From: Mucilaginibacter mali
GTDB lineage: Bacteria; Bacteroidota; Bacteroidia; Sphingobacteriales; Sphingobacteriaceae
DNA: 64,000 nt
Assembly (NCBI RefSeq): GCF_013283875.1
Contig: NZ_CP054139.1
Coordinates: 1,302,001-1,366,000, forward strand
Reading direction: 5' to 3'
Below, one piece after another: positions 9,931 through 18,408 of this stretch (the stretch's first letter is position 1; every line of letters begins with the position of its first letter). The notes beneath the pieces are model-generated. The model did no database searches and was not told where the DNA came from. It saw nothing but the letters and a program-made list of their open reading frames with translations. A program made the translations under genes and the position numbers.

Positions 9931-10408
9931 ATATACCTTTCAATAAGTTATGAACGTCCTAATCTATAAATTAGTTTCTTTTCGATGTCCGACATCCATG
10001 TAATAATTATCAACAATATTGCCAATAATTTTTGGCGGATAAAATCAGACAATCTGATGATACAAACCGGCTTCAATGCTGCTAAATAAAGCTTTTTAAG
10101 GCCATTTACCGCATGTATCCGCATAAAATTATTAATTAAATGCCAAACACCGGTTAACGTTTTGATAATAATTACTTTAAATAGTTTAAATACGTTGCTT
10201 ATGTCAATAATTTATTCTTTAATGTAGGCATAAAGTCATGTAAACTGACAATAAGGCATAATGATTTTAAGGATTGATAAATAGGGGAATGGCGGTTAGA
10301 CTTTAATACTTCTGTGTTGTTGTATTAGTGGGGCAGGTTTTCTACAACGCGTGTTGCTTATAGTTAACAGTAATTTACTGATCTCTGATTAACTGATCTC
10401 TCAACAAT

Positions 10409-10494
10409 GGCGTTGCCTGCGGCCCGGGCTGTACGCTCATACTACACAAGGCCTTAGCCACAAGGCCGGTATCCGCTCCCATCCATAACGCGGA
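10409..10494. repeat. Dispersed G/C-rich repeat, copy 1
   Basis: Begins GGCGTTGCCTGCGGCCCGGG and ends near CCATAACGCGG. The same start and end occur at 21241-21337 with a divergent middle. It sits in the 615-base non-coding stretch between the TonB receptor and clpC; otherwise that stretch is AT-rich with no gene seen. Confidence 0.75.
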
Positions 10495-10511
10495 GAAATG
10501 GATATATACAA

Positions 10512-10539
10512 AAACAGGCGCAGGTACCTGCGCCTGTTT
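10512..10539. terminator. Terminator of TonB receptor gene
   Basis: Perfect 28-bp palindrome with half-site AAACAGGCGCAGGT. On the minus strand it is followed by a T run, six bases past the TonB receptor stop. Confidence 0.88.
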
Positions 10540-10545
10540 GGCGGC

Positions 10546-12717
10546 CTACATCACTTTTATCTTAACACCCATGTTCACAACAACGCCATCAAGCGGAGCA
10601 TAAATATCGGTAAACAGGGGAGAGGTAACGGTTCCTTTATAAATATTCCCCCAGCGGGTTTGGCGCTGGTCGGTCAGGTTTTCGCAGTTGATGAAAATAT
10701 CCAGGTGCTTCCACATTTTTTGCACTAACAGGCCAAAGGTCCAGTAGCCGCGGCCTGTGCTGCCATCGTCAAGATACTGCGAACTATTGTAGAAGCCCTC
10801 CACACCTGCGCGGAAACAGTTCTCGATCTCGTAGGTTACATCGGCATTTAAGCGGTGCTTAGGGGTTAAGCTTTGCGGGGTAACTATGCTGTTATAATGC
10901 CGGTTGGTATTAGTAAGGGTATAACCGAGGTAAACACCCAGTTCATCCATTAATATTTTGGCATTGGTTTCCATACCCCTGGTATATAGGTTACCCGGCG
11001 CGTTGATAAAGGTACTGCCTTGCAAGATCAGCGGATCATTCACCCTGGTATAAAAAAACAGGTGGTTGATATTGACCATCGCATCATCGCCCACCACACC
11101 ACGGTAATTAATATCCGCGTTAACCCCGGCCGATCTTTCAGCCTTAAGCATACCAATATTGATTGGCTGGATGGCGCCGTATCCACGCTCTTCGCTCTGA
11201 TCGTTAAAAATGGTTGGCATTTTGTAACCCATACCACCGCCAAGGCGACTGGTCAACTGCTCGCTGATCCTGCACAGGAAGTTAACACGCGGCAGCAGGA
11301 ACAGCCCGTTGGTGTTATTATTGGCAGCCGGTACGTTGTGGTCAAGCCGTAAGCCACTTTCAACCGACAGCCAATTGCTGGCCTTGTAGGTTTGCTGTAC
11401 AAATATGCCTAAGGTATTCAGATCATATCCTAATGCCGCGTAAGGCGGCAAGGCCGTCAGATGGTCTGTCCATAAATTGGCGCCACCTACCCAACTGGCT
11501 TTATTGCCTTTATGCACGTAGTTAACCTCGGAGTAGGAAGAGGTTTGTTTGGCGTGAAAGGCATAGGCAGGTACCGCCAGGTCGCGATCGAAGTAGCCCA
11601 CCGTATTTTTAACGTTAATGCTGCTTGCCGTATCGATCTTGTGGGTGAATGATAGCTGGGTAGAGAAGCGATAACTTTTATTCCGCTCGAAATACTGGTG
11701 CGTGTTATCGGCATTGCCGTTTACCACCTGTATATCGCCGCCAAAGCGGTTCTCGTAAGTGCCGTTAATGCCTATCCAGCCGGTGTTTTTATCATTCATG
11801 TATAAAAATAGCTTGGGGTTAACGCTTACCCTGTTGGTGTGCGGCACAGCGGTAAACAGCGTATTGGCCGGGGCATACGCGCCGTTATAATTATACGATG
11901 TAAATACGGTAGTACCCACGTGCTGCCATTTTTGCGCGTAATATCCGCTGGCGTCTACACCCTTAGCGCTGTTGCCATTCAGCAAAAAAGTAAGTTCAGG
12001 CTCGTTAGCCGGGGTTTTGCTGATAAGGTTCACCAAACCGGCAATAGCCCCGCCGCCGTAAAGGGTAGATGCCGAACCTTTAATAAATTCTACCTGTTTA
12101 AGGTTAATTGGCGATACCTGCATCAAACTAAGCCCACCCGAGAAACCCTGGTACATGGGCATACCATCCTGCAGTAGCTGCGTGTAACGGCTATCTAAAC
12201 CCTGTATACGGAAGTTAGCTGTACTGCTCACGGCCGATGTTTGTTGTACGTGGATGCCCGTTGCCTCGCCCAGCAGCATTTTAATATCGCCGGGGCGCAT
12301 GGTGCCTTTTTCGTCCAGTTCTTCCTGTGGCAGTGCCTCAATGCGGGTAGGGATATCTTTCAGGTTTTGGCCGGTACGGGTAGTTTGTACCACCACCTCG
12401 GCCAGTTCGCCCGATTGCGGCTCTAAAAATATCTCAGTTGCAGTATTGGCATCACGCAATGGAAAAGTAAAGGTTTTATTCTGGCCGAAGTAGCTCACAT
12501 AGCTAAATTGTATCTGGAAGCTGCCATTGGGGATATTGCTGATCGTTGCTTCGCCGCCGGCGTTAGTGGTAGCACCTTTATTTAACGCGGTTATCGATAC
12601 GCTTACCCCCGCCAGCGGAAGGTGGGTTTTATCATCTTTAATAATGGCCTTAAAAGTATTTTGTGCATAGCTGATATGGCAGGCCAATGCCATAACAAGC
12701 AGTAGATAAAATTTCAT
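10546..12717 (-). CDS. TonB-dependent outer-membrane receptor
   Basis: 723 residues. Signal peptide (MKFYLLLVMALACHISYAQ), then a CarboxypepD_reg-like Ig-fold extension (~20-105), a TonB plug (~115-230, with LKDIPTRIEALPQEEL and a RIQGLDSRYTQLLQDGMPMY stretch) and a 22-strand-type barrel ending MGVKIKVM. The presence of a plug with the dipole of siderophore/metal receptors and no SusD gene next to it suggests metal or siderophore rather than glycan uptake; the substrate cannot be read. It probably shares a transcript with the small gene at 12800, 82 bases upstream. Confidence 0.9.
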   Translation of the reverse strand: MKFYLLLVMALACHISYAQNTFKAIIKDDKTHLPLAGVSVSITALNKGATTNAGGEATISNIPNGSFQIQFSYVSYFGQNKTFTFPLRDANTATEIFLEPQSGELAEVVVQTTRTGQNLKDIPTRIEALPQEELDEKGTMRPGDIKMLLGEATGIHVQQTSAVSSTANFRIQGLDSRYTQLLQDGMPMYQGFSGGLSLMQVSPINLKQVEFIKGSASTLYGGGAIAGLVNLISKTPANEPELTFLLNGNSAKGVDASGYYAQKWQHVGTTVFTSYNYNGAYAPANTLFTAVPHTNRVSVNPKLFLYMNDKNTGWIGINGTYENRFGGDIQVVNGNADNTHQYFERNKSYRFSTQLSFTHKIDTASSINVKNTVGYFDRDLAVPAYAFHAKQTSSYSEVNYVHKGNKASWVGGANLWTDHLTALPPYAALGYDLNTLGIFVQQTYKASNWLSVESGLRLDHNVPAANNNTNGLFLLPRVNFLCRISEQLTSRLGGGMGYKMPTIFNDQSEERGYGAIQPINIGMLKAERSAGVNADINYRGVVGDDAMVNINHLFFYTRVNDPLILQGSTFINAPGNLYTRGMETNAKILMDELGVYLGYTLTNTNRHYNSIVTPQSLTPKHRLNADVTYEIENCFRAGVEGFYNSSQYLDDGSTGRGYWTFGLLVQKMWKHLDIFINCENLTDQRQTRWGNIYKGTVTSPLFTDIYAPLDGVVVNMGVKIKVM

Positions 12718-12799
12718 AAAAATAGTTCAGAGGCGATGCCATGCATCGCGGTTAATAAACAGGTTACCTATGTTTGCCGGGAAGGCAAAAAAGAAAATA

Positions 12800-13201
12800 T
12801 CAGGCAACGGTATTTAACGGCGGCCTGAAGAGTTCGTTATGAAATTTGGGACTAATAGCTGGTATTGGTGCGGGAATATATTTGGTAACCACCTCGGCAA
12901 CCGTTACACCGCGCATATGAAAGTGCAGGGCCGGTACGCTCAGCAAACCATCGGCATGCTGAAATTTTACAGCGGTATTGGCCGGCGCGTCTTCTTTATT
13001 ATGGCCTAACAGGGTTTTGCCATCAAGCAGGTAATCGCCGATAAAATCGGCTATGCCCATTTCATCGGGCGCAGCCACCTGCTGGTAGGCGTGGTACATG
13101 CGCGGCAGGTCCCTGATGAGCGAAAAATCGCCCAAAGGCAACAGCACGCTACTTAATAAAAAGTAGCCGGCTATTAAATATGCGGTAACGCGATGTATCA
13201 T
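12800..13201 (-). CDS. Small exported protein, partner of TonB receptor (unknown)
   Basis: 133 residues starting at ATG 13201 (MIHRVTAYLIAGYFLLSSVL), one N-terminal hydrophobic segment that may be a signal or anchor. The remainder has LPLGDFSLIRDLPRMYHAY and a C-terminal stretch with His residues (FQHADGLL, LHFHMRG). I do not recognise a named family, but small proteins of this shape before TonB receptors occur in Bacteroidota. A longer frame up to 13456 exists, but the -7 box TACTTTTG at 13208-13215 sits just before this ATG and decides the start. His content and neighbour hint at metal handling; this is inference only. Confidence 0.65.
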   Translation of the reverse strand: MIHRVTAYLIAGYFLLSSVLLPLGDFSLIRDLPRMYHAYQQVAAPDEMGIADFIGDYLLDGKTLLGHNKEDAPANTAVKFQHADGLLSVPALHFHMRGVTVAEVVTKYIPAPIPAISPKFHNELFRPPLNTVA

Positions 13202-13207
13202 GCTGCG

Positions 13208-13215
13208 CAAAAGTA
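13208..13215 (-). promoter_or_regulatory. -7 box TACTTTTG of the small gene/TonB receptor unit
   Basis: Matches the Bacteroidota TAnnTTTG box on the minus strand, six bases before ATG 13201. The message would have a very short leader or none. Confidence 0.55.
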
Positions 13216-13593
13216 ATAAATGATCCTGTAGAAAAGCTGTGAAAAACCTGATCGCCAAATCAATCTCTAAACTGCCTGTATAGGTATCGTCAAATAGTGT
13301 CTTAACTGTATTTGATTCCGTTAGTGTTAACTTTGCAAAATATACGCATATTATTTGCAGTCCATGGTGGCGTAAGTTTGTCAGTACCCTTAAAAAATCC
13401 GCCTGAGGAGAAAAAGTGAAATCTTGAACAATTGTATGTTTTTGATTGTAAATCAATGTGTTGCGTGTTCAAATTTTGTTCAAAAAAAGGGGATTTTTGT
13501 TCATTTTTTTTTCGCGTTGAACATTTGTAGCTGCCAGAATGATCTCCTGTAAAAACCTGATCTACAATCAACCGATCTCTAATCTCTAAACCC

Positions 13594-13601
13594 TATATTT
13601 G
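13594..13601 (+). promoter_or_regulatory. -7 box TATATTTG of ettA
   Basis: TAnnTTTG match followed by C, 20 bases before the ettA ATG. The 390 bases between the two divergent promoters (13216-13593) hold no gene I can support; AAAAACCTGATC and ATCTCTAAAC each occur there twice, near both edges. Confidence 0.6.
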
Positions 13602-13621
13602 CCATTCAAATATTAATTTAA

Positions 13622-15301
13622 ATGGCCGACGAGAAGATCATATTTTCTATGGCGGGGGTCAGCAAGATCTATCCGCCGCAAAAACAAGTCTTAAAAAATA
13701 TTTACCTGTCGTTTTTCTATGGCGCTAAAATTGGCGTTATCGGTTTAAACGGTTCTGGTAAATCATCTGTATTAAAAATTATTGCCGGGCTTGATAAAAG
13801 CTACCAGGGCGAAGTGGTATTCTCGCCGGGATATACCGTGGGCTACCTGGCCCAGGAGCCGGAACTTGACCCGAACAAGACTGTTCGTGAAGTGGTAGAA
13901 GAAGGCGTATCTGAAATTACCGCTATCCTGAAAGAATACGAGGAGATCAACGAGAAATTTGGTTTAGAAGAAGTATATAGCGATCCTGACGCCATGGATA
14001 AACTGATGGCGCGCCAGGGCGAATTGCAGGATAAAATAGACGCCGTTAACGCCTGGGAACTGGACACCAAGCTGGAACGCGCCATGGACGCCCTGCGCTG
14101 CCCCGAGCCGGATACCAAAATATCGGTACTATCGGGTGGTGAGCGTCGCCGCGTGGCCCTGTGCCGCCTGCTGCTGCAACAACCCGATGTATTACTGCTG
14201 GACGAGCCTACCAACCACCTGGATGCCGAATCTATTGATTGGTTAGAGCAGCACCTGAAACAATATGCGGGTACGGTTATCGCCGTAACGCACGACCGCT
14301 ACTTCCTTGATAACGTAGCCGGCTGGATCTTAGAACTTGACCGCGGCGAAGGCATCCCATGGAAGGGTAATTACTCATCGTGGCTGGATCAGAAGGCTAA
14401 GCGTTTAGCGCAGGAAGAAAAAACTGAAAGCAAACGCCAGAAAACTTTAGAGCGCGAATTGGAATGGGCACGTATGGCCCCCAAAGCTCGCCACGCGAAA
14501 GGCAAGGCCCGTTTAGCCAACTACGAGAAACTGGCCGCCGAGGAAGGCAAAGAGCGCGAAGAAAAACTGGAGCTGTTTATTCCGCCCGGCCCTCGTTTGG
14601 GTAATGTGGTGATAGAAGCTACCAATGTAACCAAAGCTTATGGCGACAGGGTGCTGTTTGAAGACCTGAGCTTTTCGCTGCCGCCTGCGGGTATAGTAGG
14701 TATTATTGGGCCGAATGGCGCGGGTAAAACCACGCTATTCCGTTTAATCACAGGGCAGGAACAACCGGATGCGGGTACCTTCCGTGTAGGTGAAACGGTA
14801 GCGCTGGGTTATGTAGATCAGATGCACGATGACCTGGAAGCCGAAAAATCGGTTTGGGAAAACATCACCGGCGGTAACGAGACTATTTTGCTGGGTAACC
14901 GCCCGTTAAACTCGCGCGCCTATGTATCGCGTTTTAACTTTAACGGCGCCGATCAGCAAAAGAAGATCAGTGTGTTATCAGGCGGTGAGCGTAACCGTGT
15001 GCATTTGGCTATCACGTTGAAAAAAGGATCTAACGTGCTGCTGCTGGATGAGCCTACCAACGATATCGACGTAAACACCCTACGCTCGCTGGAAGAAGCG
15101 CTGGAAAATTTTGCTGGCTGCGCCGTCATCATCAGCCACGACCGCTGGTTCCTCGACCGTATCTGTACCCATATCCTTGCTTTCGAGGGTAACTCGCAGG
15201 TTTATTTCTTCGAGGGTAACTACAGCGATTACGAAGAGAACCGCAAAAAGCGTTTAGGAGATGTAGCGCCGAAGCGGATCAGGTATAAGAAGTTGGGATA
15301 A
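13622..15301 (+). CDS. ettA: Energy-dependent translational throttle protein EttA (ABC-F)
   Basis: 559 residues, usual length. Two ABC ATPase domains without membrane parts: Walker A GLNGSGKSS and GPNGAGKTT, signatures LSGGERRRVALCRLL and LSGGERNRVHLAITL, Walker B VLLLDEPTNHLD and VLLLDEPTNDID. The linker holds the EttA-type P-site tRNA-interacting motif (RMAPKARHAKGKARLANYEK). It binds the ribosomal E site and gates the first elongation step by ADP/ATP ratio. Monocistronic; the end of an IS1182 element serves as downstream hairpin. Confidence 0.96.
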   Translation: MADEKIIFSMAGVSKIYPPQKQVLKNIYLSFFYGAKIGVIGLNGSGKSSVLKIIAGLDKSYQGEVVFSPGYTVGYLAQEPELDPNKTVREVVEEGVSEITAILKEYEEINEKFGLEEVYSDPDAMDKLMARQGELQDKIDAVNAWELDTKLERAMDALRCPEPDTKISVLSGGERRRVALCRLLLQQPDVLLLDEPTNHLDAESIDWLEQHLKQYAGTVIAVTHDRYFLDNVAGWILELDRGEGIPWKGNYSSWLDQKAKRLAQEEKTESKRQKTLERELEWARMAPKARHAKGKARLANYEKLAAEEGKEREEKLELFIPPGPRLGNVVIEATNVTKAYGDRVLFEDLSFSLPPAGIVGIIGPNGAGKTTLFRLITGQEQPDAGTFRVGETVALGYVDQMHDDLEAEKSVWENITGGNETILLGNRPLNSRAYVSRFNFNGADQQKKISVLSGGERNRVHLAITLKKGSNVLLLDEPTNDIDVNTLRSLEEALENFAGCAVIISHDRWFLDRICTHILAFEGNSQVYFFEGNYSDYEENRKKRLGDVAPKRIRYKKLG

Positions 15302-15324
15302 CCTCTTGATTTTTTAAATATATG

Positions 15325-15367
15325 AGGCCGTATCATAAATCAAATGATGCGGTCTTTATTTTTTTAG
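15325..15367 (+). terminator. Terminator formed by the left IS end, downstream of ettA
   Basis: GGCCGTATCAT pairs with ATGATGCGGTC (two wobbles) and is followed by TTTATTTTTTT. The hairpin overlaps the IS inverted repeat and can end ettA transcripts. The right end (17093-17127) forms a similar hairpin with A and T runs on both sides. Confidence 0.7.
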
Positions 15368-15461
15368 CCTAATAGCTGAATTTGGTATTGAGTTTCTATG
15401 GAATTTTTTGAGGGGGAGGGGGTAGCTTTCTTGGGCGAACCTGAGTGGTAAAACGACTCAT

Positions 15462-16997
15462 TTAAGCCGCTTTTTTCCTTAGATTTTGTGCGATTGCAAC
15501 TAAACCCCATTCTATTTCTACTTTTTCCTTGCCGCGGAGCATAAACCGTTTAAAGCCATGGTTCTGCTTAATATTACCAAATACAGGTTCTACATCAAAG
15601 CAGCGTTTCTTTCGCCGTTGTATGCCTTCTTCACTGTTTAACAGCTCGTGCGCCTTTTGTTTCAGGCGGTTCAGGTTTTCATTGATTTCAATGATCCGAT
15701 TCCCTTTTGATTTATGGCAAATACCGTTCAGCGGACAGTTAGCGCAGTTAACTGCCTGGTATCTTTTTACCGTTTGTTCAAACTCCGTGCTTGTTTTTCT
15801 TTTACTTGTTCCGATGAAATTCATTTGCTGGCCCATCGGGCAGATGTAACAATCTTTCTCCTGGTTGTAAAAAAGCTTATTTGCTGCAAAAGGGTGCTTG
15901 TTGTTGTGATTCTCATTTTGTTCCTTATCGAACATCCCATACTTTACAAAGGCGATTGTTCCTTTTTGTTCCAACCGCGTGTAGTTCTCCTCGGAGCCAT
16001 ATCCGGCATCGGCTGTAAGCACTTGCGGTGCTTTGCCAAAGCTGACTTCATGCTGCGCTAAATGAGCACTTAATGTATTGGTGTCTGTGGTGTTGGAGTG
16101 AATGGTGTAATTGACAATGAACTGGTTGGATGTGGATATCTGAACATTATACCCCGGTTTTAACTGGCCGTTTTTCATGTGGTCTTCCTTCATCCGCATG
16201 AATGTGGCATCCGTATCGGTCTTGGAATAGCTGTTGCGTTCACCCAGCAGAGCTTCCTGCTGCTCATAGCGGGCAATGGCCTGCGGGTAATGTTTGCTGA
16301 TATACCGCAGCTTGCTTTTGACCTGTTTGGAAACATCCTCACGCGAGGAAAGCTTCTCATTGAGTTTATCTACTGCGGCATTGACCTTTTCACTGTCAAT
16401 AACAGTAAAGTCAGGCGGATCAGGCAGCCTGTCTTCTTCTTTTGCTACGCTTTGGGCATAGTCCCATATCTCTGACAGCTGCTTTTTCATCTTTTCCTTA
16501 TTGGTCTGAATCGCTTTCTTCCAGACAAAGGTATACCGGTTTGCATTCGCCTCTATCTTTGTCCCGTCCGTATTCACTTCTTCAATACTGAGCAGGCCTT
16601 CCTCTGCCAAAAGTTTCACCACATCTTCGAACACATCACGCAGCGCATGCTTCAAACGTACGCCCCGGAAACGGTTGATCGTATTATGATCAGGATAGTT
16701 CATCGAACTCAGCCACATCAGGTAAACGCTTTCCCGGCAGGCTGCTGCCAGCTTTCGGCTGGAGTAGGTGTTGGTTACATACCCATATACCAGCACCTTT
16801 AACAACATTTGCGGGTGATAGCTTGAACTCCCGCGGATATGATAAGCTTTCAGCAATGGTTCCAGATAGAGCCTGTCGATCACATCGTTAACTACACGCA
16901 CCGGGTGCGATGCCGGAACTAATTCGTCAAGTGTTGGAGGAATAGCCATCAACTGCCGTTGCTGGTAGGGCTTGAATACAGGTCTTTTAGAGGACAT
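15462..16997 (-). CDS. IS1182-family DDE transposase
   Basis: 511 residues, full length. The N-terminal DUF772-type domain (residues ~20-95, YHPQMLLKVLVYGYVTN) is followed by the DDE catalytic region (VLTADAGYGSEENY near 330) and a Cys-rich block (CPMG..C..CPLNGICH), then the C-terminal RRKKRCFDVEPVFGNIKQNHG typical of the family with the last acidic residue. No frameshift or stop is visible, so the copy may be active. Confidence 0.93.
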   Translation of the reverse strand: MSSKRPVFKPYQQRQLMAIPPTLDELVPASHPVRVVNDVIDRLYLEPLLKAYHIRGSSSYHPQMLLKVLVYGYVTNTYSSRKLAAACRESVYLMWLSSMNYPDHNTINRFRGVRLKHALRDVFEDVVKLLAEEGLLSIEEVNTDGTKIEANANRYTFVWKKAIQTNKEKMKKQLSEIWDYAQSVAKEEDRLPDPPDFTVIDSEKVNAAVDKLNEKLSSREDVSKQVKSKLRYISKHYPQAIARYEQQEALLGERNSYSKTDTDATFMRMKEDHMKNGQLKPGYNVQISTSNQFIVNYTIHSNTTDTNTLSAHLAQHEVSFGKAPQVLTADAGYGSEENYTRLEQKGTIAFVKYGMFDKEQNENHNNKHPFAANKLFYNQEKDCYICPMGQQMNFIGTSKRKTSTEFEQTVKRYQAVNCANCPLNGICHKSKGNRIIEINENLNRLKQKAHELLNSEEGIQRRKKRCFDVEPVFGNIKQNHGFKRFMLRGKEKVEIEWGLVAIAQNLRKKAA

Positions 16998-17176
16998 ACT
17001 ACGCTACTTTCGATACATAAATATATGAAAATCAGATTATTATATCAAATAAATACCCCTCTTTATTCCAATAAATTATGCACAAATAAAAAAGAGGCCA
17101 TACCATGATTTATGATACAGCCTCTTTTGTTTAGCTTTAATAATCGGAATAAAATCAACCTATAAATTCACAATTA

Positions 17177-17638
17177 ATGTCAAATACCTATACTCAAATT
17201 CATATTCAATGCGTATTCGCGGTGAAGTTTCGCCAGGCACTTATACACGTTTCATGGAAAGAGCAATTACATGGGTATATTACCGGCATAGTTCAAAATC
17301 AGGGTCATAAAATGATCGCTATAAATTGTATGCCCGATCATTTGCATTTGTTTATCGGTTTCAGACCAACCCAATCGCTTTCGGATTTGATGCGGATTGT
17401 AAAAAGTGATTCATCAGAATGGATCAATCTGCAAAAATTCAATAAATCTAAATTTAACTGGCAAGAGGGATATGGCGCGTTTTCGTATTCCCGTTCACAT
17501 GTTAAAGCCGTAACCGATTATATTTTGGATCAGGAAGAACATCATCGTAAAAAGACTTTTTTAGATGAGTATAGACAGTTTCTTGAGCAATTTGAAGTAG
17601 ATTATGACGAGCGCTATATATTTAAATTGCCTGAATGA
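17177..17638 (+). CDS. IS200-like/RAYT Y1 transposase
   Basis: 153 residues with the HUH motif in MPDHLHLFIGF and a catalytic tyrosine candidate in YGAFSYSRSHVKAVTDYIL. Single-domain Y1 nuclease-transposase. Unlike an IS605 element there is no tnpB and no canonical ends, but an array of palindromic repeats starts four bases after the stop, as expected of a REP-associated (RAYT) enzyme that mobilises or maintains repeats. Starts at ATG 17177, 53 bases from the IS1182 end. Confidence 0.85.
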   Translation: MSNTYTQIHIQCVFAVKFRQALIHVSWKEQLHGYITGIVQNQGHKMIAINCMPDHLHLFIGFRPTQSLSDLMRIVKSDSSEWINLQKFNKSKFNWQEGYGAFSYSRSHVKAVTDYILDQEEHHRKKTFLDEYRQFLEQFEVDYDERYIFKLPE

Positions 17639-17641
17639 TGG

Positions 17642-18190
17642 TGTAGCGCACCTACGGCGCGCAGCAAATGGTCAATTTATTTTTTCTACCAACCTATTGC
17701 TCCTCGGGAGCATGATAGCTATAAAACAATCCCGTATAGATTAGTGCCCGTTGTGTAGCGCACCTACGGCGCGCAGCAAATGGTCAATTTATTTTTTCTA
17801 CCAACATATTGCTCCTCGGGAGCATGATAGCTATAAAACAATCCCGTATAGATTAGTGCCCGTTGTGTAGCGCACCTATGGCGCGCAGCAAATGGTCAAT
17901 TTTTTTTCTACCAACATATTGCTCCTCGGGAGCATGGTAGCTATAAAACAATCCCGTATAGATTAGTGCCCATTGTGTAGCGCACCTACGGCGCGCAGCA
18001 AATGGTCAATTTTTTTTCTACCAACATATTGCTCCTCGGGAGCATGATAGCTATAAAACAATCCCGTATAGATTAGTGCCCGTTGTGTAGCGCACCTACA
18101 GCGCGCAATAACTGGTGATGGGTTTTTCTACCAACATATTGCTCCTCTGGAGCATGGCATCTGCAATAATCCAGTATGGGATTTTTCTAT
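17642..18190. repeat. Tandem palindromic array next to RAYT (4 units plus degenerate 5th)
   Basis: Units start at 17642, 17754, 17866 and 17976 (112, 112, 110 and 110 bp), nearly identical; a degenerate fifth starts at 18086. Each unit begins TGTAGCGCACCTACGGCGCG, where GTAG precedes a small CGC..GCG hairpin, and carries TGCTCC TCG GGAGCA as a second hairpin. Difference between units: a 2-bp deletion in a T-rich tract and single base changes. A partial inverted copy (TTGGTAGAAAAA) is at 18242. No spacers of unique sequence, so not a CRISPR. Confidence 0.9.
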
Positions 18191-18269
18191 CAACACATCC
18201 GTTGCATGATAGCCGCAAAAAAATCCCATAGGGATTAAATGTTGGTAGAAAAAGCAAAGTGGAAATTCA

Positions 18270-18288
18270 TTCGTGCCGTAGGTACGAA
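18270..18288. repeat. Solo palindrome with CCGTAGG core
   Basis: TTCGTGCC GTA GGTACGAA hairpin, sharing the CCTACGG core with the array units. It lies at the far edge of the repeat region; bases 18191-18325 hold no gene. Confidence 0.55.
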
Positions 18289-18325
18289 ACCTTTCGACAT
18301 TCTGCTGTTCCCGTGATAAATACAT

Positions 18326-18366
18326 AAACGCGCAACGCCCCGGAATTCCCGGGGCGTTGCGCGTTT
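18326..18366. terminator. Strong palindrome downstream of M13 peptidase gene
   Basis: Perfect 18-bp arms AAACGCGCAACGCCCCGG (18326-18343) and complement (18349-18366), loop AATTC. Probably ends the minus-strand M13 gene, whose stop is 43 bases away. It may also insulate the repeat array. Confidence 0.75.
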
Positions 18367-18408
18367 GATGAAGGCCTTTCGCCTTTCAGCTTTAACCTTT
18401 TACCTCAC

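Larger units (their letters stand above)
15324..17124 (-). mobile_element. IS1182-family insertion sequence, complete
   Basis: About 1.8 kb. The outer inverted repeats are GAGGCCGTATCATAAATCA (15324-15342) and its complement TGATTTATGATACAGCCTC (17106-17124), 18 of 19 matching. It holds one full transposase gene on the minus strand. No clear target duplication can be seen next to the ends. It lies between ettA and the RAYT-like gene. Confidence 0.85.

Noticed and set aside
13202..13456. Extended N-terminus of the 12800 gene
   Set aside because: No family character; a -7 box sits right before ATG 13201.
15310..17140. Target-site duplication of IS1182
   Set aside because: No matching direct bases could be seen beside the ends.
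17642..18190. Repeat array as CRISPR
   Set aside because: Units are 110-112 bp of near-identical DNA with no unique spacers and no cas genes.
18128..18325. Small ORF in the repeat region
   Set aside because: Composed of repeat hairpins in reverse; no start signal or composition of a gene.
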